DNA of 64,000 nt from NCBI GenBank assembly GCA_027563935.2, contig CM050451.1:31759565-31823564 (forward strand), written 5' to 3'. Below are positions 37,414 through 47,652 of this stretch, one piece after another; within the stretch, counting starts at the first letter, position 1, and each line of letters starts with the position of its first letter. This DNA comes from Costus lasius (taxonomy: Eukaryota; Streptophyta; Magnoliopsida; Zingiberales; Costaceae). The notes under the pieces are model-generated. The model searched no databases and was not told the origin of the DNA. It worked only from the letters and a program-made list of their open reading frames with translations. Both the position numbers and the translations under genes were made by a program.

Positions 37414-39113
37414 TGTTGGGGTATGCCCTTAAGGCTAATGTTTGAGGCCTTGGGATTCTATCAGTATCATGTATATAAACTCTTATGTTTATAAAGGCAA
37501 TGGTTGTTATTCAGTATGTTACATTGTCTGCTGCAATGAGTGTGCTTCTGAATAATGTCTCAATGCTGTTCAGATAGGCTGACAGGCTGTAATGTCCTTA
37601 GTCGAGATATCTTGGTGAACATGAGACAGCCTTGATATGATTGAGACTAATATGTGTTCTAATCTTATAGGATGCTTCGAGCATGGAATAAGATGTAGAC
37701 TCATGGGTACATTGGATGTACTGGACAGACCCTACTAGGATATTCAATTGCTTGTCACAATGTGAATAATCCTTGTTTGCATCAAGTGGCACATGTCCTC
37801 TGACTTGAAATCACTTGTGTTTCTAAATGATGATTGTCATTGTTTTGAGGTAGTTCAATATCATTTGAAACATAATGGTTATAGACTATCTTGGATAATG
37901 ATCATGAGTCAGGTTAGGACACTAGTGATAGATATAGGATTGCCGTCTCCTTGTTTAAGGAGTGTGATGTTCTAAAGGGGCCCCCCTAAATGAGATGATT
38001 GAGAAAGTGTATGGCCATACCCAGGTGACTATGTTCATCTGATCTAATCATGCTCATCATATTGGAGTTACAGGCTTGACACGCTTGTCCAATAAGAACA
38101 TCCAGTGGCAAAGGAATCATGTATGCCTAGTGAAGTGGATTCACACTTGTGCTGTGGTTTGGGTGTAGTCTTGGAAGACTATTTCCTTTATATCGGGAGA
38201 CAGTGATGTGTTGCTAGATACCCCTCACTGATTGTGATAACGCAAGTTATCGTTACCGACATTTAAAGGAACCCTCAGGGTCGCACAATTTGATGATATG
38301 ACTTACTTAAGTCAGATCGTGTGGACTGAATTGTTTGGGTTCAGTTTAAAGGAGTTTAAACTCTGATTGTAAGTGAGATCTGGTCTGATCATGTTTGATT
38401 GATTAAGGCTTGAGATCGGTAAGCTTTGATCGAGAGTATTGATGCTAGATCGGTGAGATCAAGAGTATCAAGAGATCAACGGTTAGATCTTGAACCATTG
38501 GTTCAATGAGATCTAGACCAAATGGCTTGGGCTGGTTTGATTTGGTCTTTGAACCAAATGCATCTAAACTGAATTGCTTTGAACCGGTTCACTTATGTGA
38601 ATGTATGGTTCAAAGGCAAGAGGAGTTTTCGATGGTTAAAGAGGGGTTTTAAGTGAAGTTAAAACTTGCCAAATTGGGAAGGCGTTTTGCTAGTGGAAAA
38701 CGCTCCCATGCTTTGAACGCCTCTCTAGCCTCTTCCTCCTTTCGCTTTGGGTGTTCTTCACGTGAAGGTGAGCATTCGGCCAGCAAGAAGTCTTCTCTCT
38801 CAATCTCCTTCACGCGACAAGGGGCACTTGAAGATCCTTGCTAGCACAAGGAGCGACAAGAAGAAAGCTACTTCTCATCTTGTGTGCGCATCTTGTGGAG
38901 GAGACCCCTTTCGATCTCTTCTTCCAAGACACCATCCAAGCGATGGCAATGGTATGATATTTCTTCTAGATCTATCTACATTACAAGGTATTGAAAGTTG
39001 ATCATATGTCATATAAATCGATCATGGAAACCCTTGCTTCCGCTCAAAAGCTCTATATGCGCTTACCTTTAGGGTTTCACCCCCTTGCGCTCCCCCTTGA
39101 AGGGGACTCTTCA
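37414..39113 (+). repeat. E4 5' LTR
   Basis: Starts TGTTGGGGTATGCC and ends GGACTCTTCA; 1700 bp. It differs from the E4 3' LTR (1080 + 620 bp after removing E5) at about eleven positions by eye. It carries TTAGGGTTT and the palindrome CCCCTTGAAGGGG near its end. Confidence 0.95.
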
Positions 39114-39115
39114 AT

Positions 39116-39127
39116 TGGTATCAGAGC
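39116..39127 (+). other. E4 primer binding site (tRNA-Met)
   Basis: TGGTATCAGAGC, canonical for tRNA-Met primed copia elements, two bases after the LTR. Confidence 0.95.
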
Positions 39128-40970
39128 GTAGCGGTTCTATATATGTTCATATGATTGCTTCATGTTGCTTGTTTGTGATCCGAGTATGCTATTACATGTT
39201 ATAGATCTATATTGAAGTTTCATCTTGTTTGCGCATGTTACCATGTATCTAGTTGCGCATGTTAATGAAGATGAAAGCTTCTTACTTTGTTGTTGCGCAT
39301 GTTGTAAGTTGTTTTTACCTAAAAACTTGTACCATCTTGCGCGCTCCATCTAGATCTATAAGCGCCTACTATAAACCCTTAGACGGGTTGATAGGGTTGA
39401 AGTCACAGTCGAGTCTAGATCCAAATAGTCTGATCAGACCATCTGACAGCCTAGATGGGTTGACCAGATAGCACCTGTGCGCAAGCACGAGGTGGCTATA
39501 GGTCGACTGCATCAAGGGCGTGTAGCGAGGTCTGGTTGAGACGACTAGTGAACACACATGAGTTAGGCCCGGGGTCACACCCGCTTGCCGAAACTCATGA
39601 GGGTTGTTCAGCCCTTTGCGCATGCATGGTTGATCATTAGGTCAACTCAAGTCAGTTAGGACTTGGTGCATGCAAGGGCAGTGGATCTGACTGGATGGAT
39701 GAGTGGATCCCCATCAATGGACCGTTGTAAGGTTGTAGGGCACATAAGAAAATTAAAATTGATCCCAATGGGTTTTTCAAAAATTTTATTTTCTTGTTAA
39801 AGGATCACATGTTGATTGGATGCCATGATATATGTTTATTTCATCTTATGTGGGTTGCCCTTTTAATGTCTGCTGTGCTGGGGCCTGCGAGCCTGGATTA
39901 AAATTGTAAATTAATTTATATTACGATCTGCGCATCACTTTTATTTAATTTATAATGTGTAATTGACCTGCGAGTCAATCATGTCTAGATAGATTAAATT
40001 GTAAGTTTAATCAGACATGAGCACATAGCACAGTTGGCAGAGGCGCATGCAGCAGAGGCTTGACCAGGTGGGAGGTCTAGGGTTCGACCCTATGACAGGC
40101 GCATCTACCTGGTGGGTGCACCTGAGCTGCAGAAGGCGCTTAGGCCCTGGTCTGGGCCAGATGAGAGGCAAAAGACCCAAGAAGAGCTAAAGTGAAGACT
40201 TAAGTTAACTTAAGGTCTTACTTAGGGTTAATGGGCTTTTACCACATAAGATCAGCATGCTTTCTACTTATCGTTTATAATTAGAATTGCATGATTTATT
40301 TATCTTCTGCAATCACCATAGGGTTTGCATGATAGTTAAGAAGATAAAAGACCGTTAAAATCCAACGCTAAAATATCAAGCTCGATAGCCTTCTGACGCG
40401 AAACCTCACTGTTCTGACTATCGTTGGAGCCGTGTTGTACCCACTCAGTGGGCACGTCCATCTATCTTCAGACGGTGTGCGATTTCACCTGCGTGTTACA
40501 GAGAAGGGATTTATCGCTTCTCGTTGCTCAGCATAGCACGTGGTGGTCCAGGGAGTAGGTCAGGTCAGCTTGACCATGTAGGCTACATATGTGGCGCATA
40601 TGGTAGCACATGGAGGCAGCCATCTGTGGGATCAGAGACTGTGTTGTACCAACTCAGTTGCCACAGTCGGCTGGATTGCCCAGATGAAGGGGAATCACAC
40701 GGGTTGGCGATTGGCAGGGACTGCCTACCAGAAATTAATGCTTGTACTCTCTGTGCATCTTATCTCGCCTGAGCGGGACGCGGAGACCAAGTATGAAATC
40801 TGGATCCCATCTCACTAAAAGAGTGTTACTCTTTTGAACTATTTTAATGGATTTTTCAGTCAGATAAAATAGTGAGAAAAGAATCTTTCTTAAGTCCTGG
40901 ATTGATTCTAAACATTGATACTGACCTTGCTGTTCTTGCATTGTTGTAGATTCCTGCAGCAACGAACACC
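39128..40970 (+). other. E4 leader
   Basis: About 1.84 kb of non-coding leader between primer site and gag ATG. It holds a tRNA-like domain (40022-40100) and two palindromes with the shared preface GTGTTGTAC: CCCACTCAGTGGG (40440-40452) and CCAACTCAGTTGC (40649-40661). Small open frames inside are not conserved between copies. Confidence 0.88.
40022..40100 (+). other. tRNA-like domain with A-box and B-box in E4 leader
   Basis: TAGCACAGTTGG (40026-40037) fits the Pol III A-box, and GGTTCGACCC (40081-40090) fits most of the B-box, 43 bases apart; TAGGG/CCCTA around TTCGA can form a T-arm-like hairpin. Related but decayed versions are in E1, E2 and E3; E5 has largely lost it. Either a fossil tRNA-derived insertion or a functional RNA domain; no activity can be inferred. 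Confidence 0.55.
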
Positions 40971-43900
40971 ATGAGCTTCAATGTGCGATCCCTACTAGAA
41001 AGGGAGAAGTTTGCTGGGCCAAACTTCTCAGACTGGTACGGACACCTTAAGATTGTTCTTAAGGCTGAGAGGAAACTGTATGTCCTCGAGACGGCTATAC
41101 CGCCTCAACCCGCTGCGAACGCCGCAAGGGCGGTTCGCGATGCCTATGAAAAGCATGTCAATGATAGCATTGATGTTGCTTGCCTGATGCTAGCGTCTAT
41201 GACGCCACCGCTGCAGCGTCAGCATGAGGATATGTCAGCTATAGAAATTATAGCAAACCTCAAGATGCTGTATGCTGCACAGGCAAGGACTGAACGCTAT
41301 AATCTGACCAAGCTTTTCTTTCAGAGCAAACTGACTGAAGGGAGTCCAGTGGGAGCTCATGTGCTCAAGATGATTGGGCACAAGGAGGCTCTAGAAAAAC
41401 TGGGGCATACCATCAATCAGGAGCTTGCTGTAGACATTATTCTGCAGTCTCTCCCGGCCTCCTTCGATGCGTTCATTATTAATTTTAATATGAACAAGAT
41501 CGACTGTACTCCGGCAGAGTTGCTGAATATGCTCTTTACTACAGAGGAAACTCTGAAGGGAAAGCCTTCAACCTCTGTCTTGATGTTCCCTTCCAGGAAC
41601 AAGAAGAAGGGGAAGAAGGGCAAAGCCCCTGTCAAGAACTACAGCAAGGCTCTGAAACAAAAGGTGAAGCGGTCGAAGGACAATAGATGTTTCCACTGTG
41701 GCCAGCTGGGTCACTGGAAAAAGGACTGTAAAGCGCTCCAAGGAGACAAGAAGGGAAGCATCGCTTCTGGCTCAGGTATATTTGTGACTGAGGTCATGAT
41801 ATCTTCTTCTTCTATTTCATGGGTCTTGGACACTGCATGTGGAGTTCACATTTGTTCAAATGTACAGGAACTCAAGAGAAGAAGGCAGGTGGGACAGCAT
41901 GAGGTGGACCTACGAGTTGGAAACGGGGCACGGGTTGCTGCTGTTGCTGTAGGGGTTTATTACATCTCATTACCATCTGGACTTGTACTAGAACTTGACA
42001 ATTGTTATTTTGTTCCAAGTATTACGAAAAATATTATCTCTATTCCTGCTCTTGTCAGGAAAGGATTTGCCTTTGAATGCAATATTTCAAAGTGTGTTCT
42101 GTCTTATGATAATATTATTTATGCTTCTGGATCAATTAACAATGGGTTATTCATGTTGGACATGGAATGTTCTATACAAAACATTGATAATAAGAAAGCC
42201 AAGTGTGCTGATGACAGCACCTTGCTATGGCATAGTCGTTTAGGCCATATTAACAAGAAACGCATTAAGCGGTTGCATGATCATGGACTGCTGGGATCAT
42301 TCTCCAATGAGGAGATTGATACATGCAAAGCTTGTTTAATGGGTAAAATGACGAAGGCTCCTTTTCCTCACAAAGGTCAAAGGGCTTCGGGTTTACTTGA
42401 CCTTATACACAGTGATGTGTGTGGGCCATTTAGTAAACATGCCAGAGGTGGCTATTCGTACTTCATTACCTTTACTGATGATTTCAGTAGATATGGGTAT
42501 GTCTATTTAATGAGATATAAGAGTGAATCTTTTGACAAGTTCAAAGAGTTCAAAAATGAAGTACAAAATCAGCTAGGCCGAAATATCAAGGCACTTCGTT
42601 CTGATCGAGGTGGAGAATACCTAAGTCGAGAGTTTACTGACTATCTGAAGGAGTGTGGGATTATCTCACAGCTCACTCCGCCAGGAACACCGCAATGGAA
42701 TGGTGTGTCCGAGAGGAGGAACAGAACCTTACTAGATATGGTTCGTTCTATGATGAGTCAGGCTACTCTACCTTACTCCTTTTGGGGATTTGCACTGGAA
42801 ACAGCTGCAAAGGTACTAAACCGAGTGCCATCCAAGGCAGTTTCTAAGACTCCATATGAGCTATGGTATGGGAAACAGCCGAGCTTGACATTTATTAAGA
42901 TCTGGGGTTGCGAGGCTTATGTCAAAAAGCTCGCCTCTGGGAAACTGGAGAGCAGATCTGAGAAATGTGTCTTTGTCGGATACCCTAAGGAAACTAAGGG
43001 TTATTATTTCTACGATCCCAAAGAGAACAAAGTATTTGTTGCTCGGACGGCAGTTTTTCTTGAGAAGGAATTTCTTCTGCAAGAAGCCAGTGGGAGAGAA
43101 ATAAAGCTGGATGAGAATCCAGAGGAAGGACAAAGTAGTCAAGCACAGTTGGATGAGCCTGAGCCGGTAGAACAGGTTATTGAACAACCTGAGGCTCAGA
43201 TATCACGGGAACCGCGTAGATCGGGAAGGATCCGTCGACAGCCTGAGCCCTATGACGGAGTCTACATCATTGAAAATGATGAACCCCTCACTTATGCGGA
43301 TGCGATCAGTGGACCGGATTCAGCTAGATGGTTTGAAGCTATGCGAGTCGAGATGGACTCCATGTCAGATAACCAGGTCTGGGATTTGGTTGATCCGCCT
43401 CCGGGAGTAATCCCTATAGGCTGTAAATGGATCTTCAAGAAGAAGATTGACATGGATGGTAACGTGGTTACCTATAAAGGCAGGCTAGTTGCGAAAGGTT
43501 TCAAACAAATCTACGGGATAGATTATGATGAAACTTTCTCTCCTGTAGCCATGTTTAAGTCTATTCGAATTCTTTTCGCGATAGCAGCATATTACGATTA
43601 TGAGATCTGGCAGATGGATGTGAAGACCGCTTTCCTTAATGGAAAACTGGATGAGGATGTGTATATGACACAACCTGAAGGTTTCACTAGTCCATCAGAT
43701 CGTCATAAAATATGCAAGTTAAAGAAGTCCATTTATGGACTTAAACAAGCATCTAGAAGCTGGAATATTCGTTTTGATGAATCAATCTGTGAGTTTGGTT
43801 TCATCAAGAACGAAGATGACCCGTGTGTATATAAGAGGTTTAGTGGGAGCGTGATTACTTTCCTAGTCCTCTACGTCGATGATATCTTAATCATTGGAAA

Positions 43901-44855
43901 CGATATTCCTGAACTGCATGCTGTTAAAGCATGGTTAGGAAAATGTTTCCAGATGAAAGATTTAGGAGAAGCAACCTATGTATTAGGTGTGAAGATCTAC
44001 AGAGATAGATCTAAGAGGCTTCTCGGGCTGTGCCAGAGTACTTACATCGATAAAGTCCTGGAGAGATTTCATTTAGAGAATTCTAAAAGAGGATATCTTC
44101 CAGTCAGACATGGTCTGAATCTTTCAAAGAGTCAGTGTCCACAAACACAGACTGAGAAAGATGAAATGGACAATACGCCTTATGCTTCAGCTATTGGGTC
44201 CATTATGTATGCGATGTTGTGTACTCGCCCAGACGTCGCTTACGGGTTAAGCGTGACCAGTCGATTCCAAAGTAATCCAGGTCAGGCACACTGGATTGCG
44301 GTCAAGAACATTTTAAAATATCTACGGAGGACCAAAGATATGTTCTTGATATATGGTGGTCAGGAAGAACTCAGTATAGAAGGATATACTGACGCTTCGT
44401 TCCAGTTGGACCAGGATGATTTCCGATCGCAATCAGGCTATGTTTTTAGCTTGAATGGAGGAGCAGTGGTGTGGAAAAGTTTCAAACAGTCTATTGTTGC
44501 TGATTCCACAACAGAAGCCGAGTATGTTGCAGCCTCAGAAGCATCTAAGGAGGCAGTGTGGATTCGTAAGTTCATTCAGGAACTTGGTGTTGTTCCTTCG
44601 AGTGCAGATCCTTTGGTTATCTTCTGTGATAACACTAGAGCAATCGCACAAGCAAAGGAACCACGGTCGCACCAGAAGTCCAAGCACATACAGAGACGGT
44701 TTCACTTGATCCGGGAGATCATTGATCGTGGCGAGATCAAAATCTGCAAGGTACATACAGATGACAATCTGGCTGACCCGCTTACCAAGCCTCTGGTGCA
44801 GCAGAAGCATGAGAAGCACTGTAATAACATGGGTTTGAGATTTCTCTACCATTAG
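40971..44855 (+). CDS. E4 gag-pol polyprotein, intact 1294 codons
   Basis: A single open frame for the Ty1/copia polyprotein, from an ATG (context AACACCATGAGC) to TAG. Order: gag capsid region (about residues 1-235); CCHC zinc knuckle C240-x2-C243-x4-H248-x4-C253 for RNA binding; aspartic protease around D287 (LDTACG rather than the usual D-S/T-G); integrase with H421, H426, C452, C455 and catalytic D482, D545, E581 (DD35E); a charged linker (about 710-760); reverse transcriptase with D883 and Y968-VDD971; RNase H with D1141, E1182 or E1184, D1220 and D1269. The gag-protease-integrase-RT-RNase H order is diagnostic of copia. Residue 1223 is R where E5 has G (CDNT-R/G-AIAQ), close to an RNase H catalytic Asp, so activity is uncertain. 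It would act in cytoplasmic particles and then in the nucleus. Confidence 0.96.
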   Translation: MSFNVRSLLEREKFAGPNFSDWYGHLKIVLKAERKLYVLETAIPPQPAANAARAVRDAYEKHVNDSIDVACLMLASMTPPLQRQHEDMSAIEIIANLKMLYAAQARTERYNLTKLFFQSKLTEGSPVGAHVLKMIGHKEALEKLGHTINQELAVDIILQSLPASFDAFIINFNMNKIDCTPAELLNMLFTTEETLKGKPSTSVLMFPSRNKKKGKKGKAPVKNYSKALKQKVKRSKDNRCFHCGQLGHWKKDCKALQGDKKGSIASGSGIFVTEVMISSSSISWVLDTACGVHICSNVQELKRRRQVGQHEVDLRVGNGARVAAVAVGVYYISLPSGLVLELDNCYFVPSITKNIISIPALVRKGFAFECNISKCVLSYDNIIYASGSINNGLFMLDMECSIQNIDNKKAKCADDSTLLWHSRLGHINKKRIKRLHDHGLLGSFSNEEIDTCKACLMGKMTKAPFPHKGQRASGLLDLIHSDVCGPFSKHARGGYSYFITFTDDFSRYGYVYLMRYKSESFDKFKEFKNEVQNQLGRNIKALRSDRGGEYLSREFTDYLKECGIISQLTPPGTPQWNGVSERRNRTLLDMVRSMMSQATLPYSFWGFALETAAKVLNRVPSKAVSKTPYELWYGKQPSLTFIKIWGCEAYVKKLASGKLESRSEKCVFVGYPKETKGYYFYDPKENKVFVARTAVFLEKEFLLQEASGREIKLDENPEEGQSSQAQLDEPEPVEQVIEQPEAQISREPRRSGRIRRQPEPYDGVYIIENDEPLTYADAISGPDSARWFEAMRVEMDSMSDNQVWDLVDPPPGVIPIGCKWIFKKKIDMDGNVVTYKGRLVAKGFKQIYGIDYDETFSPVAMFKSIRILFAIAAYYDYEIWQMDVKTAFLNGKLDEDVYMTQPEGFTSPSDRHKICKLKKSIYGLKQASRSWNIRFDESICEFGFIKNEDDPCVYKRFSGSVITFLVLYVDDILIIGNDIPELHAVKAWLGKCFQMKDLGEATYVLGVKIYRDRSKRLLGLCQSTYIDKVLERFHLENSKRGYLPVRHGLNLSKSQCPQTQTEKDEMDNTPYASAIGSIMYAMLCTRPDVAYGLSVTSRFQSNPGQAHWIAVKNILKYLRRTKDMFLIYGGQEELSIEGYTDASFQLDQDDFRSQSGYVFSLNGGAVVWKSFKQSIVADSTTEAEYVAASEASKEAVWIRKFIQELGVVPSSADPLVIFCDNTRAIAQAKEPRSHQKSKHIQRRFHLIREIIDRGEIKICKVHTDDNLADPLTKPLVQQKHEKHCNNMGLRFLYH

Positions 44856-44860
44856 ATTAA

Positions 44861-44875
44861 GTGCAAGTGGGAGAT
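44861..44875 (+). other. E4 polypurine tract
   Basis: GTGCAAGTGGGAGAT directly before the 3' LTR, five bases after the gag-pol stop. Confidence 0.9.
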
Positions 44876-45955
44876 TGTTGGGGTATGCCCTTAAGGCTAA
44901 TGTTTGAGGCCTTGGGATTCTATCAGTATCATGTATATAAACTCTTATGTTTATAAAGGCAATGGTTGTTATTCAGTATGTTACATTGTCTGCTGCAATA
45001 AGTGTACTTCTGAATAATGTCTCAATGCTGTTCAGCTAGGCTGACAGGCTGTAATGTCCTTAGTCGAGATATCTTGGTGAACATGAGACAGCCTTGATAT
45101 GATTGAGACTAATATGTGTTCTAATCTTATAGGATGCTTCGAGCATGGAATAAGATATATACTCATGGGTACATTGGATGTACTGGACAGACCCTACTAG
45201 GATATTCAATTGCTTGTCACAATGTGAATAATCCTTGTTTGCATCAAGTGGCACATGTCCTCTGACTTGAAATCACTTGTGTTTCTAAATGATGATTGTC
45301 ATTGTTTTGAGGTAGTTCAATATCATTTGAAACATAATGGTTATAGACTATCTTGGATAATGATCATGAGTCAGGTTAGGACACTAGTGATAGATATAGG
45401 ATTGCCGTCTCCTTGTTTAAGGAGTGTGATGTTCTAAAGGGGCCCCCCTAAATGAGATGATTGAGAAAGTGTATGGCCATACCCAGGTGACTATGTTCAT
45501 CTGATCTAATCATGCTCATCATATTGGAGTTACAGGCTTGACACGCTTGTCCAATAAGAACATCCAGTGGCAAAGGAATCATGTATGCCTAGTGAAGTGG
45601 ATTCACACTTGTGCTGTGGTTTGGGTGTAGTCTTGGAAGACTATTTCCTTTATATCGGGAGACAGTGATGTGTTGCTAGATACCCCTCACTGATCGTGAT
45701 AACGTAAGTTATCGTTACCGACATTTAAAGGAACCCTCAGGGTCGCACAATTTGATGATATGGCTTACTTAAGTCAGATCGTGTGGACTGAATTGTTTGG
45801 GTTCAGTTTAAAGGAGTTTAAACTCTGATTGTAAGTGAGATCTGGTCTGATCATGTTTGATTGATTAAGGCTTGAGATCGGTAAGCTTCGATCGAGAGTA
45901 TTGATGCTAGATCGGTGAGATCAAGAGTATCAAGAGATCAACGGTTAGATCTTGA
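44876..45955 (+). repeat. E4 3' LTR, first part
   Basis: Starts TGTTGGGGTATG after the polypurine tract; interrupted after CTTGA (45951-45955) by E5. Confidence 0.95.
45951..45955. repeat. Target site duplication CTTGA, left copy (E5)
   Basis: CTTGA precedes the E5 LTR; the second copy is 55099-55103. The uninterrupted E4 5' LTR has a single CTTGA at the same place. Confidence 0.95.
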
Positions 45956-47632
45956 TGAAGGAACCCCTAATAAAGGGGGAAGGAAACCCTATACATGCGC
46001 ATCTAGCATGCAATGCGGAAAAAGGGCTTCTAAAGATCGCATATGAACTATATAATCAACTTAAACCAACTTAAGATCATGATATGATCTTACCATTGCC
46101 ATGGATGGAAGGCTGCTTGGAAGAAGAAAACAAGGTTGATCTCCTCCAAAAGGTGCGCACACAAGAAGACAAAGACTACTCCCTTCTCAACTTTGTGCTA
46201 GCAAAAGCTTCAAGGGGTCTTATCGCATGAAGGAGATGATGAACTCTTGGCCGATCTTTCTTCTCGTCACTTTCACCACACAAGAAAGTGTGTGTCGTCG
46301 AGAGCAAGATGATGGAGAGGAGCGTTAGCCAAACTTGTGATCGAATGTGGAGACATTCATCACAATTGTCAAACCGAAATGCCATAAATGGCAAGTCATC
46401 AAAGCTTGCGTTATGCGTTCACATGAAGTGAACCAAACGCATAGCTCTCCTCTCAAATGAACCAAGCGCTCACATGTGAGCCGGTTCAATTCAATTGGTC
46501 CAATGACCAAACCAAATCAGCCCAATAATCGGTTCAGACCAAATTAAACCCTAAGGTTCAAAATCTGACCGTTCATCCTTTTAATGCTCTTGATCTCTTC
46601 GATCTAGCATCCACACTCTCGATCTAAGCTTACCGATCTCAAGCCCTAATCAATCAAACATGATCAGACTGGATCTCACTTACAATCAGAGTTTAATCTC
46701 CTTTAAACTGAACTCGAACAATTCAGTCCACACGATCTGACTTAAGTAGCCATATCATCAAATTGTGCGACCCTAAGGGTTTCCTTTAAATGTCGGTAAC
46801 GATAACTTACGTTATCACGATCAGCGAGGGGTATCTAGCAACACATCACTGTCTCCCGATATAAAGGAAAGAGTCTTCCAAGACTCCACCCAACCACAGC
46901 ATAAGTGTGAATCAACTCACTAGGCATGCATGATTCCTTTGCCACTGGATGTTCTTATTGGACAAGCATGTCAAGCCTGTAACTCCAATACGATGAGCAT
47001 GATTAGATCAGATGCACATAGTCATCTGGGTATGGCCATACACTTCCTCAATCATCTCATATAGGGGGGCCCTTTAGAACATCACACTCCTTAAACAAGG
47101 AGACGGCAATCCTTTATCTATCACAAGTGCCCTAACCTGACTCAAGCTCACCATCCAAGATAGTCTATAATCATTATGTTTCAAATGATATTGAACTACC
47201 TCAAAACAATGACAATCATCATTTAGAAACATAAGTGATCTCAAGTCAAAGGACATGTGCCACTTAGTGCTTACAAGGATCATTCACATTGTGACAAGCA
47301 ATGGAATATCCGAGTAGGGTCTGTCCAGTACATCCAATGTACCCATGAGTCTACATCTTATTCCATGCTCGAAGCATCCTATAAGATTAGCACTCATATC
47401 AATCTCAATCATATCAAGGCTGTCTCATGTTCACCAAGATATCTCGACTAAGGACATATAGCCTGTCAGCCTAGCTGAACAGCTTTGAGACATTATTCAG
47501 AAGTACACTTATTACAGCAGACAAGGTAACAACCTGAATAATAACCATGCCTTTATAAACTTAAGAGTTTATTACATGATACTTATACAATCCCAAGGCC
47601 TCAAACATTAGCCTTAAGGGCATACCCCAACA
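45956..47632 (-). repeat. E5 3' LTR
   Basis: Begins TGAAGGAACCCC and ends CATACCCCAACA. It is 1677 bp, the twin of 53422-55098. Confidence 0.97.
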
Positions 47633-47647
47633 ATCTCCCACTTGCAC
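47633..47647 (-). other. E5 polypurine tract
   Basis: Element-strand GTGCAAGTGGGAGAT abutting the 3' LTR. Confidence 0.9.
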
Positions 47648-47652
47648 TTAAT

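Noticed and set aside
38190..38215. TATA box of the Angela-like LTR at TTTATATCGGG
   Set aside because: The motif is conserved, but no start site or spacing supports it; too weak to annotate.
38653..39001. Possible small coding exons in the distal E4 LTR (also 55263-55611)
   Set aside because: Both copies are the two LTRs of one element; the frames are not kept in other LTRs of the family.
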